From Leuctra nigra (lineage: Eukaryota > Arthropoda > Insecta > Plecoptera > Leuctridae), in assembly GCA_934045905.1 (NCBI GenBank), contig OW203762.1, forward strand, positions 24,832,345 through 24,896,344: a stretch of 64,000 bases of DNA, read 5' to 3'. A program made the translations under genes and the position numbers. The notes under the pieces are model-generated. The model made no database searches. It was not told where the DNA came from and saw only the letters and a program-made list of their open reading frames with translations. This document shows positions 26,601 to 34,868 of the stretch, in pieces; within the stretch, counting starts at the first letter, position 1; every line of letters starts with the position of its first letter.

Positions 26601-29600
26601 AGTGGTCTTATCAGAGAAGACGTGGAGGACAGGCAGCAAAGGTGGCAGAAAGTGGAAGCAGATAAGTGGTGGGAGGACAGGAGGATCTGGAGGGCGCTGG
26701 TGGAGAAGTTGGAGGAAGGTGACGAGGATGAAGAAGAGGAGGAGGAGGATGAAACGTCAGGCCTGGCCAGCCGGTTTGGAAGAGATCCGAGGCCCTAGAC
26801 CCAGTGGGAGCTCCCACTGTCTGACCTGACAACATTGTCGGAACCAGAAGAAGATTATTATTTAATAGAACATTCAACAATATAATTGCACTTTTAACAA
26901 TCAATACAGCAAGAATATAATGTAACTTACTTCTTCCTTGAGCGCTTTTACAGAAGTAGGAGTCAGTCTTTCTAGGAGTTGTTGAAACAAGTGTTGCAAG
27001 CTTGCTGGCTTGGTTTGTACTTGTAGACTCTTTTTCTATTGTGAAAAAGAAAGATACACCTTCATAAGTTGTTTCTTGTAATATTAAAAGTTAAGTAATA
27101 TTGTTTGGATTATGATGAGGTAGAGGTAGGTATCTTGCAAAGTAATTACCACAAGTGCACTAGTGGAAGTATACAAGCTCTGTCGGAGATTGCTAGCAAC
27201 ATTCAGGGATGGCGAGTAAACAAAGTCCAGAACGTTGATCATTTGCTGCCCACTGAGAGGAGAGTCTTGATGCAGCATGGCCGATATTTCTTCAAGGTAT
27301 TGGACTACGAAGGGAGAATAATTACGTAACTCCATTACGGGCACCATGAATTCTTGCCACACTGAAAAATATAATAATATTATGATTATGATTATATTAT
27401 TTATATTACCTATTAATAATATGGTTGTCATAGCAACGACCAAAAGACCAAAAACCAAAGACACAAAATTAGTATTTCATATCCAACTGGCTGTGTTTTT
27501 TTGTTTCAAAATTTTAGTACTAGGACACTTTAGCAAAATTAATAGTTAATTTTTTCTTAAATATCTTTGTCAATCACTCTTTGCAATAGCCATTTTCTTG
27601 TGCACAGCATTGTCAAGCAATTTATAGCATTTTGGGACATAGGTAAATCTTTGGTGTTGTGGCAATGGCTCAAAATAACGAAGATGAGAGTGGCGAAGGA
27701 TCCAAGGTAACTGCCGCAGTAGGAGGAACAAAAGTTGAAGACATCTATCAACGAGTCACGCAAATTGAGCACATTTTACTTCGACCGGACACTTATATTG
27801 GTTCCGTGGAGGTGGTGTCGGAGAATGTGTGGGTGTTCGACACGGAACTCCGCGCCATGGTGCAGCGAGAGATTAAGTACGTGCCCGGACTCTACAAGAT
27901 CTTCGACGAGATCCTTGTCAACGCTGCCGACAACAAACAGCGAGATCTTGGCATGAACTGCATCAGAATTGATATCAAACCAGAGTGCAATGAGATCAGT
28001 GTGTGGAACAATGGCTCGGGCATCCCAGTGGTGTGGCACAAAGAGGAGAATATGTTTGTGCCAACGATGATCTTCGGCCACTTGCTGACCTCGTCAAACT
28101 ACAATGATGAAGAGGCCAAGGTCACGGGTGGAAGGAACGGATACGGAGCCAAGCTCTGCAATATTTTCAGCAACAAGTTCATTGTAGAAACGGCATGTAA
28201 AGAATATGAGAAGGCTTTCAAACAGTCTTGGAGCATGAACATGAGTAAGGCCAGTAAGCCAAAAATCTCCCCGTACTCGGGGTCCGACTTCACACGAGTC
28301 ACCTTCTGTCCCGACCTGACCAAGTTTAAGATGACGCGTCTCGACAAGGACATCATCGACCTCATGTCTCGGCGAGCGTACGATGTTGCGGCTTCCACAA
28401 CAGGTGTCAAAGTGTTCCTCAATGGCAAGAAAGTCGAGGTGAAGAACTTCAAAGACTACGTCCAACTCTACATTAAGGACAAAACAGACGACAGTGAAAA
28501 TCCGCTGAAAGTTGTGTCCGAATTAGTCAATGACCGGTGGGAGGTGGCTGTGACCACTTCTTCTGAAAACAAGGGCTTCCTGCAAGTGTCCTTCGTAAAC
28601 AGCATCGCAACAACCAAGGGTGGTCGTCACGTCGATCACATTGTTGACAACATCGTGAGGGCTTTGGCTGACGTGATCAAGAAGAAAAACAAGGGTGGCA
28701 TCACAGTCAAGCCCCTCCAGATCAAGAACAACTTGTGGGTGTTCGTAAACTGTCTCATTGTTAATCCCACCTTCGACTCTCAGACCAAGGAGATGATGAC
28801 GCTGGCTGTCAAGAACTTCGGCTCCAAGTGCGACCTCTCGCCTGCGTTCCTCACCAAGGTGGCTAAGGGTGGCGTAGTGGACCAGGTTCTCTCGTGGGTC
28901 AAGTTGAAAGAGAAGGCGGCTCTGGACAAACAGTGCGGCTCCAAGAGAACCAAACTCTCCGGCTGTCCCAAGCTGATGGACGCCAAAGATGCGGGCACGG
29001 CACGCAGTCTCGAATGCACACTTATCCTCACAGAGGGAGACTCGGCTATGACCACGGCCGTTGGAGGACTCAGCATCATCGGAAGAGACAAGTACGGCGT
29101 CTTCCCACTCAGAGGTAAGCTTTTGAACGTCCGCGACGCTGCACACAACCAGATCATGGAGAATGCCGAGATCAACAACATCATCAAGATCATGGGACTG
29201 CAGTACAAGAGACAATACGAAACAACAGAGGATCTCCGCTCACTGCGGTACGGCAAGATGATGATCATGACAGATCAGGATCAAGATGGCTCGCACATCA
29301 AGGGGCTTCTTATAAACTTCATCCACACCAACTGGCCATCACTGCTGAAGATCCCGTTCCTAGAGGAGTTTATCACGCCCATCGTCAAAGCGAGTAAAGG
29401 AGCGCACGAATTGCATTCCTTTTATTCCCTGCCAGAGTTTGTCGAGTGGAAAGCGGCACATCCCAACTGGGCGACATACCATATTAAATACTACAAAGGT
29501 TTGGGAACGTCAACGCCGAAGGAGACCAAGGAGTATTTCTCGGACATGACGCGCCACCGCATCTTGTTCTACCACAACGGTCCAGACGACGACCATCACA

Positions 29601-32600
29601 TCAAGCTGGCGTTTAGCAAGGGCTACGTGGAGCAGCGCAAGGACTGGCTGACCACGTGGATGGACAACTCCAAGCGATGCCAAGAGTTGGGGCTCAAGGA
29701 GGAGTATCTGTATCTTGGCACCGAAACCAAGGTCCATTACACAGACTTTATCAACAAGGAACTGGTGTTGTTCAGCAACGCAGACAACGAGAGGTCCATT
29801 CCCAGCATGGTCGACGGTCTAAAGCCAGGCCAGCGCAAGGTGCTCTTCGTATGCATGCACCGCAACGACAAGAAGGAGGTGAAGGTGGCACAACTGGCGG
29901 GCTCGGTAGGCGAGAAGTCAGCCTACCACCACGGCGAGGCGTCTCTCCACTCCACCATCGTCCACTTGGCACAGAACTTCGTCGGAAGCAACAACATCAA
30001 CCTCCTGCAGCCGATTGGACAGTTTGGTACAAGGTTGCAAGGAGGCAAGGATGCAGCAAGTCCTCGATACATCTTCACGAAGCTCAGCAAACTGACACGA
30101 TTGATCTTCCATCCGAGCGACGACCCACTGATGAAGTCGCAGTACGACGATGGTAATTGCATCGAGCCAGTGTGGTATATGCCGATCATTCCCATGGTGC
30201 TAGTTAATGGCGCTGATGGCATTGGGACAGGGTGGATGACAAAGATCCCCAACCACAACCCCCGCGAGATCATCGACAACATTAAGCGCATGATCGACGG
30301 AGAAAAGCCACGGCCAATGAAGCCCTGGTACAAGCACTTCAAGGGCGATATAGAGCAGTTGGATGACCAGCAATTCGTCATTTACGGCGAGGTTGCCGTG
30401 CTGGATGAAGACGGAGGCAAGGTGGAGATCACAGAGCTGCCCCTCGGGGTCTGGACACAAGTGTACAAGGAGAATGTTCTAGAGCCAATGAGCAACTCTG
30501 AGAAGACGCCTGCACTCATACAGGACTACAAGGAGTACAACACAGACACAACCGTTCGCTTTGTCGTGCAGATGAGGCCGGAGAACCTCCGCATGGCCGA
30601 GGCCAATGGTCTACACAAGTTCTTCAAGATTAAGAGTTACTTGACACTCACTTCCATGTGTCTGTTTGATGCCAAGCAGTGCATGACTCGCTACAACACC
30701 GTCACAGACATCCTTCGAGACTTCTACAAACTCCGACTCGCGTACTACGTCAAGCGCAAGGCGTACCTCGAGGGTTTCCTAAATGCCGAGGCTCTGAAGC
30801 TCAGCAACCAGGCCAGGTTCATCCTCGAGAAGTGTGACTGCAGTTTGGTGATAGAGAACAAGATGAAGAAGCTGATAGTGGAGGAGCTGAGGAAGAAGAA
30901 GTACGATACAGACCCAGTGCGTTCATGGAAACTTAGGAATAACAGAGACGAGACAATCAGTACTGAGGCAGAAGCTAATAGAAACTTGGCAGAGAATGCC
31001 GACAGCCAAAATAGTCAAGAGAGCAATGATGAACCCGATGAAGTACAGTCACTGGCGGATGATTATGACTACCTCCTATCCATGACCTTCTGGAGTCTGA
31101 CTACAGAAAGCCAGGAGGATATCCTTCGTCGTCGCGACTGCAAGCTGCAGGAGGTAAAGAAGCTTCAAGAGACTCCGGTGGCCGACTTGTGGAGAACTGA
31201 CCTTGATGCTCTTCTCGTCATGCTCGACAAGGTGGAGACCAAGGAGAAGGAGGAGGAGAGTGTTACAGATATCACAGTCAAAGCCTCCAACAAGAAGCAG
31301 AGCAGTAAACGAGCTGGCGGCGGCCCGAAGACCACGGCACTGACTGAATGCCTGCCGTCTCCCACGGCCCGTCGTATTGATCCCAACATCGCCGAGGACC
31401 TGCACAAGTTCAAGGTCAGTCCCAGGGGTGTCAAGAAGTTCAAGGCCGCAGCTTTCGACGAGCGTGACGATTGTGATCAGATTGCAAACGGAGAGGTGAG
31501 AACAAGGCTTGGAACTTCCCGGTCTATCAAAGAGAAGGCAGAAGTAGTGTTGGGAAGAGAAGGAAGCTGGAGTGAAACGGAGTCTAAAAGAGAGTGGGAT
31601 GATAGAGAACGAAGAAGAGACACAGAAAATATGGAGGTAGATGAAGAAGAAATGCCGAGCATAGTAAGCCAGTTACCAAAAATCCTGTAACCCTAGTGTT
31701 GGTGGGATGCACACACCTACCACCTTACACCTGACTCAAATGACACAGAACAAGGGATTACTTATGTTTATAATTCTGTCCAATACACAAGTATAGAATC
31801 AATATAGAATCATACATTATTGTTTGATTTATAATGGAATAATGTAGAGTAAGGTAACTGACATGAATCAACTAAGTTACTGATATTGTGATGTATTCAT
31901 GCTTAATGATGTACTATGATAAAATTTAGTTGTATGGTCGGATCACTCAGGAACGTTTAGTTCGTTACATACTTAATAATACCCAAATTATACCCCCAAA
32001 AAATATATAAAACCTACGCCTTAATGTGGCTCAACCGATCGAACATTCCAAAATATTTATTTTTTGAATTTACCATCATGAATTACTTTTTCCAACATTT
32101 CAACTATATTAAAGTATTATAAAAGAATCATAAAATGTAGGTACCTAATATAACTCCCGTCTTATTGTGAGGTTTCAATTTATTGCCTTCAGAGAATGAA
32201 CAAAACTTTAACACAGGAGGTAGGTATAGGGAAATCATTTTGTATTTGGTTTATAACTTTTAAAATAGCACACGTTGGTATTGTTTTCAAATTTTTTCCT
32301 AATAGAATGATCTTCCCAAAAATAATTTTTTGTTCAAAGTTGGGATTACATAAAAATTCGGTACCTACCTAGGTAGGTAGGTAGGTAGTACACCCAACAA
32401 ATCATAAAACGGTAGGTATTTGAATGAAGCAGATGGCTGCGTGTCAGGTTCATTGACAATCAATCCTTGTTATTATCAATGAAATCAGAGCTCACCTACT
32501 AGAGGTAGATGACGAGTAAGCATAGACTTCATCGGATGATGCCATCACATTTTTTTCAGACAATCCATTTCTTTCCAATACCGTTTTATGAATTGTCGAG

Positions 32601-34718
32601 TACCTACATTATTAGCCTAAATGTGACACGATTTTACGTATAAGATAACATGGGGGAGAAAACTCAATATATCTCAGAAACTAGACACGAGAAGTGTTTA
32701 ATATTTTCAAGGATTGTGTATGGCATGATTATCAAATCCAAAGTAGACAAAAAATTATGAAGATCTGAGACCATGCCCGATTGGCTGGCTTAGCCACCTT
32801 AAATATAAAAAACAATTTATTGTAAGCTGCCAGAGTAGACCAACCTACAGGCTACCTACCTAGTGAACAACCCTAGTGTGTTGTGCTTGCTTACATGGAC
32901 ATCAGAAATAACAATAAAGTACAATATATTACTGCCATCTGCACCTTTAAACTGATCTTGCTCAGCATGCACACTAGAAGAAAGCACTCTGGTTCTGACT
33001 CACCTTGAACACCAATGGACACATTCTTCATTCCCAGCTGACCCAAAGCCCACAAGATAGCCAAACCAATAGGCTGTTTATTCTGGTATGATTGTCGAAG
33101 TGATGCCACCTTAGCAGGGTCAACGTCTGCCAAAGAAAACCCAGAAGACTGGGCCGAGACTACTTGCAGTAATATCAAGTAGCCAGTAATTGAAGAATTA
33201 CCTATGCAAAAAATACAGTTATTATTACATAAATTGTTTTACTAATTTATTTGATAAAATTGAATTTTTGGTATTGATCGATACCTTTGCTCATTTCATT
33301 GGCCAGAGCAGTAAGGCTGTGATGAAAGAAAGGCTGCATCACTGAAGGACCAGCTTGACGAACAGTTTTTTGCAGGTAGTCACGAACATTAGCAGGCATT
33401 AACGGGAGAAAAGTATCTTTTGGTCGAAGTAGTAGTGGCGATCCACTATGAGCTAAACGTGTATTGAGGTATTCGGCAAGGCTTTTCAGCCACAATAGAG
33501 GCACTTCTGGGAATCGATTTTTATTCTGTTCGACAACTGTGTTGAGCTCTTGAAAATCCAGCTGAAACATTGACAGTAAAAATGTTACATTCGGTAGACC
33601 GTGTAGATGGTCTATGGATTTCATTTGATACAATGGACTGAGACGGTGATTAGCTGCAATCATAATAGTAAAATTATTTTGTTACGTACCTACCTAGTAA
33701 TATGAAAAAATGTCACACGTTTTATGCTCACCTGACTGGCAGCCATGTTCAGTGACTTAGGCAACGTTTTTACAGGCTCCTTCTTTTTTTCCTGAGGTTT
33801 CTTCTTCGGCTTTTTAGCCACGGTTTCAGTGCTGGCTTGAGGGGGTTTACTATTTTCCTTATTATCAAGAGTATTATACAATGTACGTAACTGGTCAAGT
33901 GGTACTGGAATAAATAAGGGACAAAACAATGATTTAGTTTATTCCCTAAAAATAAAAAAATACAGTATGTATGTATGGTACTGTATCGGGTCGGGGACAG
34001 GCAAAGATGAACCCACTTTAGCATTGCCAAGAATAGGCCAGCCCATGCTTAAAGCGGGTTCATCTTTGCCCGTCACCGACCATAGGTAGTATATAGGTAG
34101 GTACCTATCTAGTTTCTATGGCTTTACATGATATCATGGCACCATGATTTGTTGCCTTCATGGCACCAGTCCATGAAGTCTGGCACTGGTGGCGAAGTTC
34201 GGAATAGGATCATATCGAAAGATGGAAGGATTCGGGTCTGTGGGACTGGAGGGAGATGTCGTCTAGAGGGGAAGCCTGCCCTGATGGCAGTCGGAATGGA
34301 CAAGTACCTATCAAGGACCAGCTGGTAATCTCCGCGAAAGCTCCCATGAAAACTCTACGAGGAAAGCTCCTCTCACCCTTCAGCGTCAATATCTTTCGGA
34401 GGTGAAGGGCAGGGAACTGATGGAGCCTTATGTTATGGCAGTGGGTTCACCACTGAAGACTACAGATTTCGGTTTGAATTCAATAGAAATGATTTTCTTA
34501 AATGGAAATATTATTGAATTGTCAAGAGAAGGCCAGAAGGCGATACTGTTAAAGACACACGAAAGTAAATGGCCGAATAGCGGCATATTCTTACCAATGT
34601 CTTCAATTTTGGGAGCATTTTCAACGAATTTCAGCTTTTCAGTCTTACTCATTTTCTTTGCAGGAACAGTAGGTTTCTTGTTACCCTTTCCTACAACTTC
34701 CCATCCTTGACCAGACAT
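9858..34718 (-). CDS. TMEM214: Transmembrane protein 214 (TMEM214)
   Basis: Twelve coding exons, all with matching phases: 34718-34595, 33904-33732, 33561-33285, 33201-33004, 27361-27150, 27035-26931, 21474-21363, 20961-20828, 16613-16493, 15773-15508, 13916-13765 and 9984-9858; 2001 nt, 666 residues. The human protein has about 689. The N-terminus has a K-rich linker (residues about 65-95). The conserved TMEM214 core follows, with FPEVPLLWLKSLAEYLNTRL, LAILWALGQLGMKNVS and NVLDFVYSPS. A hydrophobic segment in exon 9 (about residues 459-478) is the predicted ER membrane anchor. TMEM214 is an ER membrane protein linked in mammals to caspase-4 recruitment and ER-stress death. Introns 4, 6, 8, 10 and 11 are long and full of transposons. 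Intron 4 carries Top2 on the opposite strand. The exon 9 donor (GTTGGT) is weak, but the joint restores the family sequence FKASSTG. Confidence 0.92.
10147..10262 (-). repeat. LINE 3' tail with (ATT)n end
   Basis: Read on the minus strand, a GC-rich block containing TCCGAGGCCCTAG runs into a repeated ATT tail at 10147-10170. The same block and tail end the LINE fragment at 26465-26870, so this is a strongly 5'-truncated copy. It lies in TMEM214 intron 11. Confidence 0.6.
10911..11410. mobile_element. pogo/Tigger-like non-autonomous element
   Basis: Starts CAGTAAACCCTCG and ends CGAGGGTTTACTG, flanked by TA on both sides. Just inside both ends are TTCGAA-containing words. 500 bp, no transposase frame. 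CAGTAAACCCTCG ends with a TA duplication are typical of pogo-type Tc1/mariner elements. Confidence 0.8.
11805..13373 (-). mobile_element. LINE remnant, C-terminal reverse transcriptase part
   Basis: Broken minus-strand frames give the end of a non-LTR reverse transcriptase: NLVINASKTKIVHV, then YVYLGVTVDNNFSWRPHI and LGESIINYGILAWGNA. The tail resumes after an inserted hAT element with HHFNTRHSLLSNFI and stops at 12001. A frameshift lies near 13245. The 5' part is missing, as usual for LINE copies, and AATAAA near 11810 may mark the 3' end. The hAT at 12229-12722 splits the copy. It lies in TMEM214 intron 11. Confidence 0.8.
12229..12722. mobile_element. hAT-type MITE, TAGGGGTGTGCGAA ends, inserted in a LINE
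   Basis: Starts TAGGGGTGTGCGAAGCTTCG and ends CGCACACCCCTA. GAATTTAC is duplicated exactly at 12221-12228 and 12723-12730, an 8-bp duplication as hAT transposases make. The outer 100 bp at the left and 90 bp at the right are built of repeated TTCGAAG/CTTCGA words. No transposase. Its ends match the element at 40095-41220. Confidence 0.92.
13355..13630. repeat. Diverged copy of the GTACACCC MITE family
   Basis: Contains family words GGATTGGCTGCTG, ATCAATGAAATCAGAGCT, GACTTCATCGATGATGCC and AACACCGTTTTTAATTTG in the family order, with an extra block after 13400. Ends are eroded and borders approximate. Confidence 0.55.
14654..15075 (-). mobile_element. SINE with 5S rRNA-like head (SINE3 type)
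   Basis: Read on the minus strand, the head (about 15075-14985) contains CCAACGGCTG, GGTTCTCGTTGGATCACCGA, GGTTAAGCAAC and TTGGATGGGTGACC. These are the A-box/intermediate/C-box-like landmarks of 5S rRNA in the right order. A roughly 290-bp body follows, ending in a TAATAATAAT tail at 14694-14654. A 5S-derived head joined to a body and a simple-repeat tail is the SINE3 plan. It lies in TMEM214 intron 10. Confidence 0.8.
15176..15393. mobile_element. MITE, GTACACCC family copy
   Basis: Inverted ends CACTCCCCCAAATAATAAAC and the matching right end GTTTATTATTTGGGGGAGTG. The core has TTATTATCAATGAAATCAGA and GACTTCAT...GATGATGCCATCA, shared by the copies at 32388, 45540, 45721 and (diverged) 49154. 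Confidence 0.75.
18392..18669. repeat. Cluster of long poly-C tracts
   Basis: C runs of 17 (18392-18408), 22 (18447-18468), about 12 (18609) and 17 (18653-18669) bases lie within 280 bp of AT-rich intron. TMEM214 intron 8. The stretch 16614-20827 otherwise holds no recognisable gene. Confidence 0.8.
19902..19926. repeat. Poly-G tract, 25 bases
   Basis: Uninterrupted G run in TMEM214 intron 8, preceded by GGGGA. A similar 9-base G run lies near 20382. Confidence 0.9.
20589..20650. repeat. GC-rich double-hairpin module, copy 1
   Basis: GGGGCTATGCGCCCCGGAC (a hairpin with GGGGC/GCCCC arms) is followed by a second G-run/C-run hairpin and by CCCCCCATTGT. The same arrangement recurs at 23501-23563 and 40818-40881. 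Confidence 0.7.
21603..21740. mobile_element. Small MITE with 28-bp inverted ends
   Basis: Left end GGGGCCAGATTCACAAAAAG and right end (other strand) GGGGCTGGATTCACGAAAGG, both continuing into GTATTATCT. 138 bp. No clear target duplication. TMEM214 intron 6. Confidence 0.7.
22116..23678. mobile_element. hAT-type non-autonomous element, CAGCG..CCAACC ends
   Basis: Starts CAGCGTTCGCCAACC and ends GGTTGGCGACCGCTG (one mismatch). Flanked by CTCTAGTA (22108-22115) and GTCTAGTA (23679-23686), 7 of 8 bases identical. The self-complementary word TGGTCCGCGGACCA and its halves are repeated inside both ends. The interior carries the repeat blocks seen at 6834-8441 and a copy of the GC-rich module (23501-23563). 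No transposase frame. TMEM214 intron 6. Confidence 0.9.
23501..23563. repeat. GC-rich double-hairpin module, copy 2
   Basis: TTCTGGGGCTAAGCGCCCCG, then a G6/C6 hairpin and CCCCCCATTGT. It sits inside the hAT element 22116-23678. Confidence 0.7.
23698..25121. mobile_element. hAT-type element, CAGGGGCG ends, itself interrupted
   Basis: Starts CAGGGGCGGCCGG and ends CACACGCCACTG. AGTGACTA is duplicated exactly at 23690-23697 and 25122-25129. Near both ends lies a GGGTATGCGG / CCGCATACCC block. A second hAT element (23886-24749) is inserted in it. Without that insert the element is about 550 bp. Confidence 0.88.
23886..24749. mobile_element. hAT-type element nested in 23698-25121
   Basis: Starts TAGAGCCAGTTTTAAATGGT and ends with its exact inverse, ACCATTTAAAACTGGCTCTA. 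GCGATAGG is duplicated exactly at 23878-23885 and 24750-24757. Repeated TTCGCGAA-like words lie inside both ends. 864 bp, no transposase. Confidence 0.92.
25605..25750. mobile_element. PIF/Harbinger-like MITE
   Basis: Nearly perfect inverted arms: TAGGACCAACTCTGGATTAA at the left and its inverse at the right, with AGTTAACTCTCGA further in. Outer ends GGCCGGG and CCCCGCC are flanked by TAA on both sides (25602-25604, 25751-25753). A 3-bp TAA duplication fits Harbinger. 146 bp. Confidence 0.75.
25766..26321. mobile_element. hAT-type element with TTGACCGGTCAA subterminal words
   Basis: Starts CAGGGTTGGCA and ends TGCCATCCCTA. ACTAATAG is duplicated exactly at 25758-25765 and 26322-26329. The self-complementary TTGACCGGTCAA, or halves of it, recurs inside both ends. 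556 bp. Confidence 0.9.
26465..26870 (+). mobile_element. LINE 3' fragment, reverse transcriptase C-terminus
   Basis: An open frame from about 26475 to 26798 encodes RLRWFGHMKRMDLKRIPRQE, then GRRRVGRPKEKW and an E/D-rich tail. This is the standard C-terminal end of many non-LTR reverse transcriptases. It ends in a GC-rich 3' block and an ATTATTATTT tail, as at 10147-10262. Heavily 5'-truncated. TMEM214 intron 6. Confidence 0.8.
27665..31690 (+). CDS. Top2: DNA topoisomerase II, intronless
   Basis: One uninterrupted frame of 1341 residues from ATG 27665 (GGCAATGG context). It makes and reseals double-strand breaks with ATP to decatenate chromosomes in the nucleus. All catalytic landmarks are present: GHKL ATPase FDEILVNAADN and GRNGYGAK (157-163), QTK loop Gln373-Lys375, TOPRIM EGDSA (Glu457), the DQDQDGS metal site (Asp537, 539, 541), PLRGKLLNVRD, and active-site Tyr802 in ASPRYIFT. 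Human TOP2A uses Tyr805. The C-terminal domain after about residue 1200 is short, charged and poorly conserved. It lies wholly in TMEM214 intron 4 on the opposite strand, 303 bp from that gene's exon 5. Lack of introns in a gene usually rich in them suggests an old retrocopy that is functional, or intron loss. A GTGAGA inside the frame near 31496 could be a donor, so a spliced C-terminus is possible. Confidence 0.95.
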   Translation: MAQNNEDESGEGSKVTAAVGGTKVEDIYQRVTQIEHILLRPDTYIGSVEVVSENVWVFDTELRAMVQREIKYVPGLYKIFDEILVNAADNKQRDLGMNCIRIDIKPECNEISVWNNGSGIPVVWHKEENMFVPTMIFGHLLTSSNYNDEEAKVTGGRNGYGAKLCNIFSNKFIVETACKEYEKAFKQSWSMNMSKASKPKISPYSGSDFTRVTFCPDLTKFKMTRLDKDIIDLMSRRAYDVAASTTGVKVFLNGKKVEVKNFKDYVQLYIKDKTDDSENPLKVVSELVNDRWEVAVTTSSENKGFLQVSFVNSIATTKGGRHVDHIVDNIVRALADVIKKKNKGGITVKPLQIKNNLWVFVNCLIVNPTFDSQTKEMMTLAVKNFGSKCDLSPAFLTKVAKGGVVDQVLSWVKLKEKAALDKQCGSKRTKLSGCPKLMDAKDAGTARSLECTLILTEGDSAMTTAVGGLSIIGRDKYGVFPLRGKLLNVRDAAHNQIMENAEINNIIKIMGLQYKRQYETTEDLRSLRYGKMMIMTDQDQDGSHIKGLLINFIHTNWPSLLKIPFLEEFITPIVKASKGAHELHSFYSLPEFVEWKAAHPNWATYHIKYYKGLGTSTPKETKEYFSDMTRHRILFYHNGPDDDHHIKLAFSKGYVEQRKDWLTTWMDNSKRCQELGLKEEYLYLGTETKVHYTDFINKELVLFSNADNERSIPSMVDGLKPGQRKVLFVCMHRNDKKEVKVAQLAGSVGEKSAYHHGEASLHSTIVHLAQNFVGSNNINLLQPIGQFGTRLQGGKDAASPRYIFTKLSKLTRLIFHPSDDPLMKSQYDDGNCIEPVWYMPIIPMVLVNGADGIGTGWMTKIPNHNPREIIDNIKRMIDGEKPRPMKPWYKHFKGDIEQLDDQQFVIYGEVAVLDEDGGKVEITELPLGVWTQVYKENVLEPMSNSEKTPALIQDYKEYNTDTTVRFVVQMRPENLRMAEANGLHKFFKIKSYLTLTSMCLFDAKQCMTRYNTVTDILRDFYKLRLAYYVKRKAYLEGFLNAEALKLSNQARFILEKCDCSLVIENKMKKLIVEELRKKKYDTDPVRSWKLRNNRDETISTEAEANRNLAENADSQNSQESNDEPDEVQSLADDYDYLLSMTFWSLTTESQEDILRRRDCKLQEVKKLQETPVADLWRTDLDALLVMLDKVETKEKEEESVTDITVKASNKKQSSKRAGGGPKTTALTECLPSPTARRIDPNIAEDLHKFKVSPRGVKKFKAAAFDERDDCDQIANGEVRTRLGTSRSIKEKAEVVLGREGSWSETESKREWDDRERRRDTENMEVDEEEMPSIVSQLPKIL
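31691..32387. other. Top2 3' flank within TMEM214 intron 4
   Basis: No coding region. AT-rich sequence with no clear A-tract after the Top2 stop. A CCTACCTAGGTAGGTAGG microsatellite sits at 32363-32388, next to a MITE. Confidence 0.6.
32388..32603. mobile_element. MITE, GTACACCC family copy
   Basis: Left end GTACACCCAACAAATCATAA, right end on the other strand GTACTCGACAATTCATAAAA, both followed by ACGGTA. Core TTATTATCAATGAAATCAGA. TMEM214 intron 4. Confidence 0.8.
33988..34080. mobile_element. Short palindromic MITE
   Basis: GGTCGGGGACAGGCAAAGAT at the left is matched, inverted, by ATCTTTGCCCGTCACCGACC at the right, with GAACCCA/GCGGGTT extending the arms. About 93 bp, in TMEM214 intron 1. 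Confidence 0.65.
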
Positions 34719-34860
34719 AGTTACGTTTAAATATTATTACAAAATAAACTGAACAAATAATAATCAAATAAGCCGCAGGAATAAACGGTTATGCTAGGAC
34801 GACACCGAACGACACGATCATCTACCAGTACCACTACCAAGCCAGCAGGAGCAGCCACGT

Positions 34861-34868
34861 TGACGTCA
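34861..34868. promoter_or_regulatory. CRE/ATF palindrome upstream of TMEM214
   Basis: TGACGTCA, the full cAMP-response/ATF palindrome, lies 143 bp upstream of the TMEM214 ATG in the probable promoter. A role in ER-stress or CREB control is only an inference; an 8-mer can occur by chance. Confidence 0.35.

Noticed and set aside
28094..30156. Many long frames on both strands within 27665-31690
   Set aside because: They overlap the Top2 frame, which carries all the domain motifs; they are shadows of its codon bias.
34128..34710. GC-richer stretch with plus-strand open frames of 66 and 102 codons in TMEM214 intron 1 and exon 1
   Set aside because: The second is mostly antisense to TMEM214 exon 1. 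The first resembles no known protein and may be an old repeat.
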